This document shows positions 8,972 through 17,650 of a stretch of DNA of 64,000 bases, one piece after another (position 1 is the first letter of the stretch; every line of letters starts with the position of its first letter). The translations under genes were made by a program, and so were the position numbers. Under the pieces are notes generated by a model. That model saw nothing but the letters and a program-made list of their open reading frames with translations, had not been told where the DNA came from and made no database searches. Origin of the DNA: UBA1573 sp034005165. Lineage in GTDB: Bacteria; Pseudomonadota; Alphaproteobacteria; Micavibrionales; Micavibrionaceae. The DNA is taken from the NCBI GenBank assembly GCA_034005165.1, contig JAVEVE010000001.1:496001-560000 (forward strand), in the 5' to 3' direction.

Positions 8972-10811
8972 GTTTAAAGCGCTTCAAATATCTTTTATCT
9001 GTTTATTGTTTTCCACATCGGCTCCTGTTTCGGCATTTGCAGACGGACCTGACGGCTCCTTATCCGGAATCGCACCAACATCGCAAGGGCTGGCAATGGT
9101 TGGTGACGCAATATTACCTCCCGAGTCTACCCATTTTGGCTATGCAAATCCAGAGGCTCCCAAAGGTGGACAGTTTCGCCGTGCGGCGTTCGGAACTTTT
9201 GACACGTTGAACCCTTTCTCTCTTAAAGGTAATTCCGCCCAAGGCCTCAATCTGGTCTATGACCGGCTGATGGCCCGCAGTTGGGACGAACCCTTTACGC
9301 TTTACCCTCAAATTGCCGAATCGGTCTCTGTTGTCGACGATCGGTCCGCCATTACTTTCACTTTGAACAAAAACGCGAAGTTTCAGGACGGAACACCTAT
9401 TACAACAGAAGACGTTGAATTTTCCTTTAACACTTTAAAGGAAAAAGGGCGCCCGAACATGCGGAATGTTTATAAACTCGTAAAAAAAGTGAGCAAAAAA
9501 GACGCACAAACCATCACATTTACGCTGGGCACAGGATATGATCGAGAAACAGTTCTGATTATTGCTATGATGCCTGTCCTCTCAAAAAGCTGGTGGACAG
9601 GGAAAGACTTCAATAAAACGACACTGGAAATCCCGAACACATCTGGACCCTATAAGATTTCAGATGTCTCCGCAGGAAGAAAAATTACATACGTGCGCGA
9701 CCCGAATTACTGGGGTGCAGATCTTGTGACGTCTAAAGGTCAATATAACTTTGATAAAATCAGTTTTGATTATTTCCGGGACCAGACAGCAGCTTTTGAA
9801 TCCTTCAAAGGGGGGGAACTTGATGTTTGGGTAGATGCTGATCCTGGTCACTGGGTATCCGCATACAACATCCCGTCTGTATCATCAGGCATGGTTAAAA
9901 AAGAAGAGATTAAGCACGGGCGCGTTGAACGTATGTGGGGATATATATTCAACACACGCCGCCCGCCATTCAATGATGATAACGTCCGCCGTGCGCTCTC
10001 CCTGATGGTGGATCACGACTGGATCAATCGCAATATTTTCCACGACCAGTATCTGGTTACAACTAGCTATTACCCGAACTCGGAACTTGCAGCAACAGAT
10101 GTCCCCTCACCTGAAGAACTGCTACTTCTCAACAAATACAAAGATGCTCTCCCGACAGAAATCTTCGGACCGTCTTGGCAAGCTCCGCCTTCCGGATCAA
10201 TGGTAGCGACACGCGCCAATCAGGTAAATGCAGACAATCTCCTGAAAGAAGCAGGATGGATTGTCAGGAACGGACTCCGCGTCAACGAAACAAGCGGAGA
10301 GCCTTTCAGTTTTGAAATTGTCCTATCCTCTCCCGATGATGAAAAGCTGGCCATTTCTTACAAAAAAGCTCTTGAACGCTTGGGAATTACCGTCACGCTG
10401 CGCACGCTGGACGCTGCGGCCTTTCAGGATCGTCTCAGTGCCTATGACTACGACATGATTTTACATTACTGGCAAAACACACTGTCTCCGGGAACAGAAC
10501 AAGCTCTTTATTGGGGATGTGCGGCAGCAAAAATGAATGGCAGCTTTAACTTTGCAGGAATTTGCAATCCTGCAATCGAAGACCTGATTTCAAAAATACC
10601 AAATGCAGCTTCGCGTGAAGAAATGGTGACGACAGTGCGGGCGCTCGATCGTATTCTGACATGGAAAAATTATGCAGTTCCCCTCTTCTACAGTGACCAT
10701 GACAACGTGGCTTACTGGACCCAATCGGCTCATCCCGAACGACCATCACTTTATGGAAACATTCTGGAGAGCTGGTGGTCCGTGCATCCCGATGCCACAA
10801 CACCACAATAG
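8970..10811 (+). CDS. YejA/MppA-like peptide-binding protein (SBP family 5)
   Basis: 613 residues from the ATG at 8970, chosen because it puts a normal signal peptide at the N-terminus (MFKALQISFICLLF... cleaved near SAFA). The frame is also open to an ATG at 8934. The mature protein has the family-5 fold: NPEAPKGGQF, the GTFDTLNPF block, and FQDGTPITTEDVEFSFNTL. It should bind oligopeptides in the periplasm for an ABC importer. The closest relatives in the window are the second binding protein at 46.1 kb and the Yej permeases and ATPase at 51.8, 53.4 and 59.9 kb. No transporter genes are next to it. Confidence 0.9.
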   Translation: MFKALQISFICLLFSTSAPVSAFADGPDGSLSGIAPTSQGLAMVGDAILPPESTHFGYANPEAPKGGQFRRAAFGTFDTLNPFSLKGNSAQGLNLVYDRLMARSWDEPFTLYPQIAESVSVVDDRSAITFTLNKNAKFQDGTPITTEDVEFSFNTLKEKGRPNMRNVYKLVKKVSKKDAQTITFTLGTGYDRETVLIIAMMPVLSKSWWTGKDFNKTTLEIPNTSGPYKISDVSAGRKITYVRDPNYWGADLVTSKGQYNFDKISFDYFRDQTAAFESFKGGELDVWVDADPGHWVSAYNIPSVSSGMVKKEEIKHGRVERMWGYIFNTRRPPFNDDNVRRALSLMVDHDWINRNIFHDQYLVTTSYYPNSELAATDVPSPEELLLLNKYKDALPTEIFGPSWQAPPSGSMVATRANQVNADNLLKEAGWIVRNGLRVNETSGEPFSFEIVLSSPDDEKLAISYKKALERLGITVTLRTLDAAAFQDRLSAYDYDMILHYWQNTLSPGTEQALYWGCAAAKMNGSFNFAGICNPAIEDLISKIPNAASREEMVTTVRALDRILTWKNYAVPLFYSDHDNVAYWTQSAHPERPSLYGNILESWWSVHPDATTPQ

Positions 10812-10921
10812 TGATCGGGAACCAATAAAAGTATCGGGACAGTCAAATCAACATTGAGTCAAATCAAAACCTCTGTTACGTTAACAACGTCTTGAATCAT
10901 CAACTGATTAAGGTCTATTGA

Positions 10922-11446
10922 ATGGCAAAATCACATTTTCTCCTCTTTTCCTGCCTGACAACGCTGGCATTATCCGCTTGCAGCACAGAGATGAACAAAG
11001 AATTCGAAGAAAACGGTCGCTACTGGCAAAGAATCGGGACAACCGACTCTATTTACCAACAAGGCCCGAAAGCTCAGCAAATATTGTTTCAGGATTTGGC
11101 GAACTGTACAGCCGTCGTGAATGAAATGGAACGCATGGGAGCAATCAAAGAAGCCGTTCCTGCCGAAACATGGGATGTTGATGCGAACAAAATTATTCCG
11201 GGTTCCCCTGAATCCCGTATGGGAAGTTGGGACACGCCGGAACGTGACGGCTATATGCGCACCGAAATGTATGACTTCCACGACTTCGAAGGCTGCATGA
11301 CGTCCAAAGGTTGGGAACGCGTCAAGTACGTAAACTACAAAACTGAAGAACGCGCACGCGATACCTACCTTGACACAATCGGCTATGAGAAATATCGCAC
11401 AAAAGTGTATGAGAACACACCAAAGCCAAGCACATACAATAACTAA
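10922..11446 (+). CDS. Predicted lipoprotein of unknown function
   Basis: 174 residues. The N-terminus is a lipoprotein signal with lipobox LSAC and the acylated Cys at residue 20. The rest is hydrophilic, with two further Cys (in LANCTAVV and FEGCMTSKGW) that could form a disulfide, and many Tyr and acidic residues near the C-terminus. I do not recognise the family; the FEGCMTSKGW pattern occurs in small envelope lipoproteins of alphaproteobacteria. AAGG lies upstream of the ATG, and a terminator follows 15 bases after the stop, so it appears to be a single-gene unit. Confidence 0.82.
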   Translation: MAKSHFLLFSCLTTLALSACSTEMNKEFEENGRYWQRIGTTDSIYQQGPKAQQILFQDLANCTAVVNEMERMGAIKEAVPAETWDVDANKIIPGSPESRMGSWDTPERDGYMRTEMYDFHDFEGCMTSKGWERVKYVNYKTEERARDTYLDTIGYEKYRTKVYENTPKPSTYNN

Positions 11447-11461
11447 AAGAATTCATAAAAA

Positions 11462-11486
11462 CCCCTGAGAAATCGGGGGATTTTTT
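11462..11486 (+). terminator. Intrinsic terminator after the lipoprotein gene
   Basis: A 7-bp stem with one G-T pair (11462-11468 with 11473-11479) closed by a GAAA tetraloop and followed by six T. Confidence 0.85.
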
Positions 11487-11506
11487 ATGCTATAGTTAAA
11501 TAAATT

Positions 11507-11580
11507 AACTTTTGCACAAAGAACAAGAGATGACCCGTATTAAACATACGGTAGGCGCGCAGTGACGATGCGCAAAAATT
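11507..11580. repeat. Intergenic hairpin element, copy A
   Basis: A small structured element between convergent genes. Its core is an inverted repeat CCGTAT-taaac-ATACGG (11535-11551). The outer arms TTTTGC (11510-11515) and GCAAAA (11572-11577) also pair. A second local hairpin, GCGCA/TGCGC, encloses GTGACGA (11557-11573). Core and spacing resemble copies B (12.7 kb) and C (55.7 kb). Confidence 0.5.
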
Positions 11581-11590
11581 AAGTAGAAGA

Positions 11591-12571
11591 CTATACAATT
11601 CTTTGGGAATTCAAGTCACACACGGCCTTATAAACAGCATCTACCGAGAGACTTCCCATTAGTGACTGCGTCAATGTTTTGGAACTATACCCTTCGTAGG
11701 CCGTCAGCTCATCAAATGTCTCTGGTGTCCGAACATAAGTCGCGCAAGCTCCAAACGGCGCATAAATTTCAGGATAGCTCGCGCCAAAAAGCCCGAGTGT
11801 CGGAACACCGGCAGCAGCAGCGGCATGCATTAAACCTGAATCATTTCCGATATAAAACCGGCAACGCGCCAGACAAGCTGCCGCCTCACCGGGAGTTCCC
11901 TTGGCAATCAAATCAAGTCCTACCCCTTCTGGTAAGCTGTCCAACAACTGACGCGCAGGCCCTTCCTCACCGGGAGCTGCAAAAACAGCCACGCGCCATC
12001 CGGCAAATGGCCCCTCTTGGGACAAAAGCCGCGCGGTCAATTCTTTGAAATTTGCGACAGGCCATGTCTTACCGATCCAGTTTGCCGTTGGCCCTATCCC
12101 CAACACAGGCGCTTGTCCATCAGGGATTAAAGATACCGCTTTTTCTTGCTGCGCTTTGGAAAACCACATCCGCGTGGCAGGTGGCTCCGAAATTCCTAAT
12201 ACAAAAGCATTTTGTTGGGATTTATGAGCTGATTTATTGATTTTATGGCTTAGAATATAGCGATGTTTCGCAAAAATCATGCGGGAAACAGCAGAATCTC
12301 GTAAATCAACGACAATATCCCATCTTTTCAGGCCCACAACCTTCCAAAGCCCTATCCAATGACGGTTCCAGCTCTGCTTTTTCATAGAAATTATCTGCTC
12401 TAGCTGGGGGACGCCCTCATATAAAGACACAACCAAAGGTCCACAAGCGACCGTTAGTCGGGAATCGGGATATTTAGTCAGCAAATAATTCAGTATTCCG
12501 TTGGATAAAACGGCATCACCGATACGGCTGGACGTAATAAATAATATTTTTTCATGCATAATCAGCAACAT
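11591..12571 (-). CDS. GT9 glycosyltransferase, heptosyltransferase-like
   Basis: 326 residues with the GT9 two-domain Rossmann plan. The N-terminal domain opens with ILFITSSRIGDAVLSNGIL; the C-terminal domain holds the sugar-nucleotide site FYIGNDSGLMHAAAAAG followed by PTLGLFG. Members move ADP-heptose or a similar sugar onto the LPS core at the cytoplasmic face of the inner membrane. Which acceptor residue it uses cannot be told. A second in-frame ATG lies at 12559; neither start has a clear ribosome binding site. The gene stands alone. Confidence 0.9.
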   Translation of the reverse strand: MLLIMHEKILFITSSRIGDAVLSNGILNYLLTKYPDSRLTVACGPLVVSLYEGVPQLEQIISMKKQSWNRHWIGLWKVVGLKRWDIVVDLRDSAVSRMIFAKHRYILSHKINKSAHKSQQNAFVLGISEPPATRMWFSKAQQEKAVSLIPDGQAPVLGIGPTANWIGKTWPVANFKELTARLLSQEGPFAGWRVAVFAAPGEEGPARQLLDSLPEGVGLDLIAKGTPGEAAACLARCRFYIGNDSGLMHAAAAAGVPTLGLFGASYPEIYAPFGACATYVRTPETFDELTAYEGYSSKTLTQSLMGSLSVDAVYKAVCDLNSQRIV

Positions 12572-12692
12572 ACAGACTTTTTGCCTAAACGAAAATAATT
12601 AAATCTTGGCTAGACAAGACCGTCCTTTTTGTCTATAAACGCCAAACCAAAGACCGAAACGCCTATTTTAGGACAATTGGTCTGAACCGTCC

Positions 12693-12775
12693 GAATTTTT
12701 ATAGGGGCTAGGAACAAGGAGCGAAGCGTATAAAACATACGTGAGCGAGGAAGTGACGAAGCCCATATGAAAAGA
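12693..12775. repeat. Intergenic hairpin element, copy B
   Basis: Just upstream of tRNA-Phe. The core is GCGTAT-aaaac-ATACGT (12726-12742), followed by GAGCGAGGA and AGTGACGA. The flanks pair imperfectly over about 30 bases on each side (TTTTTATAGGGGCT against AGCCCATATGAAAA). In the remaining bases of this 439-bp gene-free stretch (12572-12692 and 12867-13010) I see nothing beyond the tRNA. Confidence 0.5.
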
Positions 12776-12790
12776 CAAAGGTTCCATGAT

Positions 12791-12866
12791 GCCTAAGTAG
12801 CTCAGTTGGTAGAGCAAGCGACTGAAAATCGCTGTGTCGCTGGTTCGATTCCGGCCTTAGGCACCA
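12791..12866 (+). tRNA. tRNA-Phe (GAA)
   Basis: A complete 76-base cloverleaf: acceptor GCCTAAG/CTTAGGC, D arm GCTCAGTTGGTAGAGC, anticodon stem AGCGA/TCGCT with GAA at 12824-12826, T arm GCTGG-TTCGATT-CCGGC with one G-T pair, discriminator A and an encoded CCA. All stems close. Confidence 0.97.
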
Positions 12867-13010
12867 CTTTTCCTTGCCCTCCAATTACTTGTTATCAATA
12901 AAGAAAATCCGATTTATCGGGATCAGATATTCCTGATATAATGCTTGATCTGCGTCGCTCGATTCTCGAAATTTTACAAATAAAAAACATTTAATCTGCA
13001 TACTAATAAA

Positions 13011-14645
13011 ATGCCATTTAAAAGCACTGATATGAAATCCCAACGGGATAGGTTTCTGGCCTTTGCCTTCGCAGCGGCTGACCTGTTGATTGAAATCAAA
13101 CAGAATGGCGAGATTTTATATACCTCCGGAGCTGTGAAAGCGATTACCGGCTTTGACGATGAAGAGCTTAGAGCCAAAAATTTTCACGAACTGTTCACAT
13201 CGAATGACAACACGCTGGTGACAACAATCACTCAGCGTAACGCCGCCGGTGCCAAACATGGTCCATACCTGATGAAGATCCACCATAAGGAGGGCATAAC
13301 CGATGAAAAACACATTTTTCTCTCAAGCTTTACGCTTAAAGAGGACGGCCCGATTTATATCGCAGTAACATTGGCAGATGCCCTACTCAGCTTTATTGAA
13401 TTTTCCAAAGCCGAAACATCCTTGCATGCCATTCCGAACATGAAGGACTTCGAGCAAATCCTGCGCAAAAAAATCTCCAACATCAGCGCAACACAACAAG
13501 CCGTAGATGTACAAGTTCTTCAACTGGACGGTATGGCAAAATTCCAGAACCAGCTGGATGCCAACACTTGGGCAGGTCTTACAGCGGCAATTGGCCAATT
13601 GATGATGGAATCGTCATTGGACGGAGAAACTGCTGTTAAAGTCGATGATGAAAAATACCTACTCCTGAAAGACGGAGAAACCAATCAAGAAGAAATTCTC
13701 CAAAAGAAAATTATGGAGATTGCTGCGAAATACAACATCGCCGATGCAATTAACGTGCAGTCTAAAAACATCGAGGGCGATTTATCTGCACTCTCCGCTC
13801 GAGAAGCCACGCGTGCAGTGCTTTATACAATGAACAAGATGGAGCAACAAGGACTCGATTCTGTCGGAGATGATTTGAAAGGCTCCTTCTCCGCGTTCCT
13901 TGAAGAAAATGCTATCAAAATCAGTAACCTGAAACGCATGATTTCCCACCAGGACTTTCAGATCAAATTCCAGCCGATTGTCATGCTGGATCGGGAAAAC
14001 GTATCCCACCATGAAGTTCTGGTTCGTTTCAACTCCGAGAAGTCACCTTTCGAATTGATTACAATGTGTGAAGATATTGGGTTATCTCCAGACCTTGACC
14101 TCGCGATTTGCCGACAGACGCTGAAATATATCGACCAGAAAGGCAAAAAAGAGAATATCGGACAACTTGCTGTCAATATTTCTGGCCAATCAATCCAAAG
14201 CGATAAGTTCGTTAAAAAACTTCTTGAAACGCTCAAAGAATATTCCGGAGCATCAAAAAGTCTGATGTTTGAAATTACGGAATCCAGTGAAATCAAAGAT
14301 CTTGATAAGGTTGATGGCTATATTCAGGAACTCCGCAGCAAAGGTTACCCCGTCTGCCTTGATGACTTTGGCGCAGGCGCAGCCTCCTTCCAGTATCTCC
14401 ATAAATTACAAGTTGACGGTGTTAAAATTGACGGAGCCTATGTCCGCAACGTCCTGACATCAACCCGCGATGCCACTATGGTTAAAAACATGACCCAGAT
14501 GTGCCATGAAATGGGTGTTTATGTCGTGGCAGAAATGATCGAAAACGAAGATCAGAAAGAATTCTTGCGCGCAATCGGTGTTGACAAAGGCCAAGGATGG
14601 TTGTTTGGTAAAGCAGAAGATAAACCGCTTCCTGTTGCCCCTTAA
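13011..14645 (+). CDS. PAS-EAL protein, putative c-di-GMP phosphodiesterase
   Basis: 544 residues with no membrane segment. A PAS-like domain lies at about 15-130 (GEILYTSGAVKAITGFDDEEL). A linker without a recognisable GGDEF motif spans about 130-300. An EAL domain fills about 310-540. The EAL motif itself reads EVL (HEVLVRF), but the other metal and substrate residues are kept: N in AVNISGQS, E in FEITE, DD in LDDFGAGAA, K in VKIDG, E in VAEMIE and the late Q in KGQGWLFG. Activity is therefore plausible; the enzyme would cleave c-di-GMP. A possible target is the MshEN ATPase of the pilus locus. An alternative ATG lies at 13032. Confidence 0.85.
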   Translation: MPFKSTDMKSQRDRFLAFAFAAADLLIEIKQNGEILYTSGAVKAITGFDDEELRAKNFHELFTSNDNTLVTTITQRNAAGAKHGPYLMKIHHKEGITDEKHIFLSSFTLKEDGPIYIAVTLADALLSFIEFSKAETSLHAIPNMKDFEQILRKKISNISATQQAVDVQVLQLDGMAKFQNQLDANTWAGLTAAIGQLMMESSLDGETAVKVDDEKYLLLKDGETNQEEILQKKIMEIAAKYNIADAINVQSKNIEGDLSALSAREATRAVLYTMNKMEQQGLDSVGDDLKGSFSAFLEENAIKISNLKRMISHQDFQIKFQPIVMLDRENVSHHEVLVRFNSEKSPFELITMCEDIGLSPDLDLAICRQTLKYIDQKGKKENIGQLAVNISGQSIQSDKFVKKLLETLKEYSGASKSLMFEITESSEIKDLDKVDGYIQELRSKGYPVCLDDFGAGAASFQYLHKLQVDGVKIDGAYVRNVLTSTRDATMVKNMTQMCHEMGVYVVAEMIENEDQKEFLRAIGVDKGQGWLFGKAEDKPLPVAP

Positions 14646-14659
14646 CACCGAAACCTGAC

Positions 14660-15376
14660 ATGAATTTTGTAACACACCCCCATCGCGGCCTTGTATCTGT
14701 CATCGGCGAAGAGGCGCAAAATTTTCTACAAAATATTATTTCGAATGACATCACCGCATTGGACTCGTCCCCGATGCTGTACGCCTGTCTTCTGACAGCT
14801 CAGGGAAAATTCCTGCATGATTTCTATGTCACAAGAACCGATAACGGCTACATTCTGGAATGCGAAGGCGGGGAACGCACACTTGATCTGGCGAAACGTT
14901 TAAATCTGTATAAGCTCCGCGCCAAAATCACCATCTCGGCGCAAGAAGACATCACAATATATGCAACAGAGACGACACGCACCTCCACACGCCCACAAGG
15001 AACAGAAAAACCTTTCTCCGAATGGGATATGGCGCGTATTACGCGAGGGGAACCGCATGGTTCTCGGGATGCCGAAATTGGAGTCTCTACATTAGCAGAG
15101 CTTAATCTGGATGAAACAGCCGTCTCCTACACCAAAGGCTGCTATGTCGGTCAGGAATTGGTGGCCCGCATGCATAACCGCAATCTGGGCAAAAAACATC
15201 TGGTGGCGGCCCGTTTCAAATCATCTCCGCCTGCATGGGGCGAAGAGATAGAAAACACTGGATTCATGCGCTCTTCATGTGGCAATCTGGGCTTGATTTT
15301 AATGAATCGCGACCGCGAGACCGAGCTAAGAAACACACAAAACGATGACAGCGAAATATATCTTCTGGGATTGTGA
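14660..15376 (+). CDS. ygfZ: YgfZ/GcvT-like folate-binding protein
   Basis: 238 residues, shorter than E. coli YgfZ. The diagnostic motif KGCYVGQE with its conserved Cys is present near residue 158, in the context KGCYVGQELVARMHNR. YgfZ family proteins bind tetrahydrofolate and help maintain some Fe-S enzymes, including the tRNA methylthiotransferase MiaB. It begins 14 bases after the PAS-EAL stop and overlaps the next gene by 32 bases, so translation with the HAD gene is probably coupled. Confidence 0.9.
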   Translation: MNFVTHPHRGLVSVIGEEAQNFLQNIISNDITALDSSPMLYACLLTAQGKFLHDFYVTRTDNGYILECEGGERTLDLAKRLNLYKLRAKITISAQEDITIYATETTRTSTRPQGTEKPFSEWDMARITRGEPHGSRDAEIGVSTLAELNLDETAVSYTKGCYVGQELVARMHNRNLGKKHLVAARFKSSPPAWGEEIENTGFMRSSCGNLGLILMNRDRETELRNTQNDDSEIYLLGL

Positions 15377-16001
15377 TTCCACCCTCATAGAAAATGCCGA
15401 GCTTCACTGGCAAAAACATCTTGCTGTCACAAAACACCACGGGTTTGACATCAAAGCTGAATACCGCGAACTCTTCTACCACAATAACGGCGAACAAAAC
15501 TGGCGCATGATGCATGATGAACTCGGGTTTCATGTGCCGATGGATCAATATCTTCGCGAGATTGACGCGTGGTATCACGCAAAAATTCTTGAAATCCCTT
15601 TGCGCCCGGGAGTTGGAAAAGCTCTGGATCATTTCAAAAACACAGGCGCAAAACAATGCGTTGTCACAAATGCACGGACAGCCTCTGTCCGCCCTATGCT
15701 CGAAAACAGAGGCTTGATGCCGTATTTCGAATTTATCCTATGTAAGGAAGACTACCCAAATCGCAAGCCTCACCCTGCTCCCTATGCGACGGCCCATGCC
15801 CGCATGGAAGAGCTGGAGTCTGCCGCCATCAACAAACAGGACTGCATCGCTATTGAAGACGACCCGTACGGCGTTGAATCTGCTATGGCTGCGGGAATAC
15901 CAGTCATTCACCGCCGACTAAATAGAGACAGTCCTCCCGTCATAGGGGCGCTCGCTTCCGTCTATGATGAAGATGAATTTCTAAAAGCATTGCTTGGATA
16001 A
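15345..16001 (+). CDS. HAD-superfamily phosphatase
   Basis: 218 residues of the beta-phosphoglucomutase/phosphoglycolate phosphatase type, with an alpha-helical cap after motif I. Motif I is DCDSTL (Ser in place of the usual Gly), motif II is VVTNA, motif III the Lys in NRKPHPAPY, and motif IV is EDDPYGVESA. The nucleophile Asp and both metal Asp residues are present, so it should be active; the substrate is not predictable. It overlaps ygfZ by 32 bases and precedes the sulfotransferase by 5, giving a compact three-gene group. Confidence 0.9.
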   Translation: MTAKYIFWDCDSTLIENAELHWQKHLAVTKHHGFDIKAEYRELFYHNNGEQNWRMMHDELGFHVPMDQYLREIDAWYHAKILEIPLRPGVGKALDHFKNTGAKQCVVTNARTASVRPMLENRGLMPYFEFILCKEDYPNRKPHPAPYATAHARMEELESAAINKQDCIAIEDDPYGVESAMAAGIPVIHRRLNRDSPPVIGALASVYDEDEFLKALLG

Positions 16002-16006
16002 TAAAA

Positions 16007-17650
16007 ATGGCAACTGCACTCCAACTCACAGACAAAGCCAAGAAACTCGCCAACGCGGGCCAGTTCGAAAATGCTATTGCCTTACTGAAGCAAAGCCTAT
16101 CCCTTGACCCAAACCAAGCGGATGCGTGGCAGCATATCGGCTACATTTCGATTTTCGGCACAGTCGATTTTGCCGCGGCAGTTGATGCCCTTGCGCAAGC
16201 TCTGACACTCGATCCGACAGACGCTCAAACCTATTACCTGATGGGATATGTTTCCCAGCAAATGAACCAGATTGACGACTCAATCGAACTCTTTCGCATT
16301 GGTCTGGAATATGACCCTGCCCACGTAGAAATGCTATCCTTTCTGGGCATGGGGTATCTCTACAAACGGAAGTTTGATGATGCAAAAATGCTGGTCTTAC
16401 AAGCATTGAGCCTGAAACCTGACAATATCAAAGTCTTTTTAAATGCGCTCAACATCGCGGAAATCCTACATCTTGAGGATTTCGAACGCGCGCAAATTAC
16501 TTCCGCCATCAAGAAAGTCGAAAAACTTCCCGACTTCAAAGAAAATATTCTGCTCTTTGAAGCCAAAGAGCTCTTCTCCGAAAAACAATATGACGAAGCA
16601 AAAAAGCGTCTCTCGAAAATCAAAGATAATATTGAACAATTAGGAGCGGCAAAAAACTTCCTTCTGGCTGACATTGCCCGCCGCGAAGGAAATCACGAAG
16701 CCGCGCACGGATTCTACGCCAAAGCCAACCGCATGCAAAAGAATTCAACCGAAGGACGCCGATATAAACTTGAGACTATTACAAATCTTATTGACGATAC
16801 GCTTGATCTTCTCGATCAGGATTTTTCGAAAGACATAGAAACTGTCATTAAACAAAATAAAATCGAGCGCCCCTATCCCGACCCTGTATTTTTGATAGGA
16901 TTTCCGCGCTCGGGAACAACACTCACTGGAAAAATCCTCGACACACATCCGCAATTATTTACAGCCGATGAGTTTAGTGCCATTGACCAGATCAAAGTGC
17001 ACATGCAACAACAATACGGACTTGATCTCCCGCGCGATATTCCGAAATTGACGTCAGAACATCTGACCTTCATGCATAATCTTTATAACTTGAAACAATC
17101 AGGCCTTCCCGCAGCCCAACAAGATCATATCTTTATTGATAAGATGCCGCTCAACACGCTGCACGTGCCGATCATTCATGCATTATTCCCGAACGCGCGA
17201 TTTATCTATGTCACACGCCACCCGCTTGATTCAGTTTTGAGCAGCTTCATGCAATATTTTGCCCTGAACGCCGCCATGTATCACTTTCTCGACATTGAAA
17301 CAGCAGCGCATCTTTACAAGAGAACACGAGAACTCTGGCTCAAAGAAAAAGAAATTCTTCCTCTTAAATATCATGAGCTGCGCTACGAAAACCTCGTCAA
17401 TAATTTCGACAAAGAAGTCGGAAAAATGCTCGAATTTATTGGGGTTCCGTGGGATGACGCCGTACATGAATTTTATAAAGAACGTGCCGACGGCCCGACA
17501 ACGCTCTCTCCTTCCCGTACACAGATCACAGGAAAATTGACCAGCGAACCGCAAGGCCGCTGGAAGAAATATCGTCCGCATCTGGAAAAAGCAATCGAGG
17601 TTCTAGAACCGGTCATAACCGAACTCGGTTACGACCTTGATAAAAACTAG
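16007..17650 (+). CDS. TPR protein with C-terminal sulfotransferase domain
   Basis: 547 residues. The first 265 or so are tetratricopeptide repeats (for example AGQFENAIALLKQSLSLDPN and its repeats). The C-terminal half is a PAPS-dependent sulfotransferase: the 5'-phosphosulfate loop FPRSGTT lies at about residue 301, and the 3'-phosphate motif is VTRHPLDSVLSSF. The TPR-sulfotransferase layout is common in alphaproteobacteria, and the acceptor is generally unknown. It ends 4 bases inside the convergent PPDK stop. Confidence 0.92.
   Translation: MATALQLTDKAKKLANAGQFENAIALLKQSLSLDPNQADAWQHIGYISIFGTVDFAAAVDALAQALTLDPTDAQTYYLMGYVSQQMNQIDDSIELFRIGLEYDPAHVEMLSFLGMGYLYKRKFDDAKMLVLQALSLKPDNIKVFLNALNIAEILHLEDFERAQITSAIKKVEKLPDFKENILLFEAKELFSEKQYDEAKKRLSKIKDNIEQLGAAKNFLLADIARREGNHEAAHGFYAKANRMQKNSTEGRRYKLETITNLIDDTLDLLDQDFSKDIETVIKQNKIERPYPDPVFLIGFPRSGTTLTGKILDTHPQLFTADEFSAIDQIKVHMQQQYGLDLPRDIPKLTSEHLTFMHNLYNLKQSGLPAAQQDHIFIDKMPLNTLHVPIIHALFPNARFIYVTRHPLDSVLSSFMQYFALNAAMYHFLDIETAAHLYKRTRELWLKEKEILPLKYHELRYENLVNNFDKEVGKMLEFIGVPWDDAVHEFYKERADGPTTLSPSRTQITGKLTSEPQGRWKKYRPHLEKAIEVLEPVITELGYDLDKN

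Noticed and set aside
12606..12639. tRNA-Phe promoter with TTGGCT and TATAAA
   Set aside because: The spacing is 22 bases, too long for a normal promoter, and it lies more than 150 bases before the tRNA.
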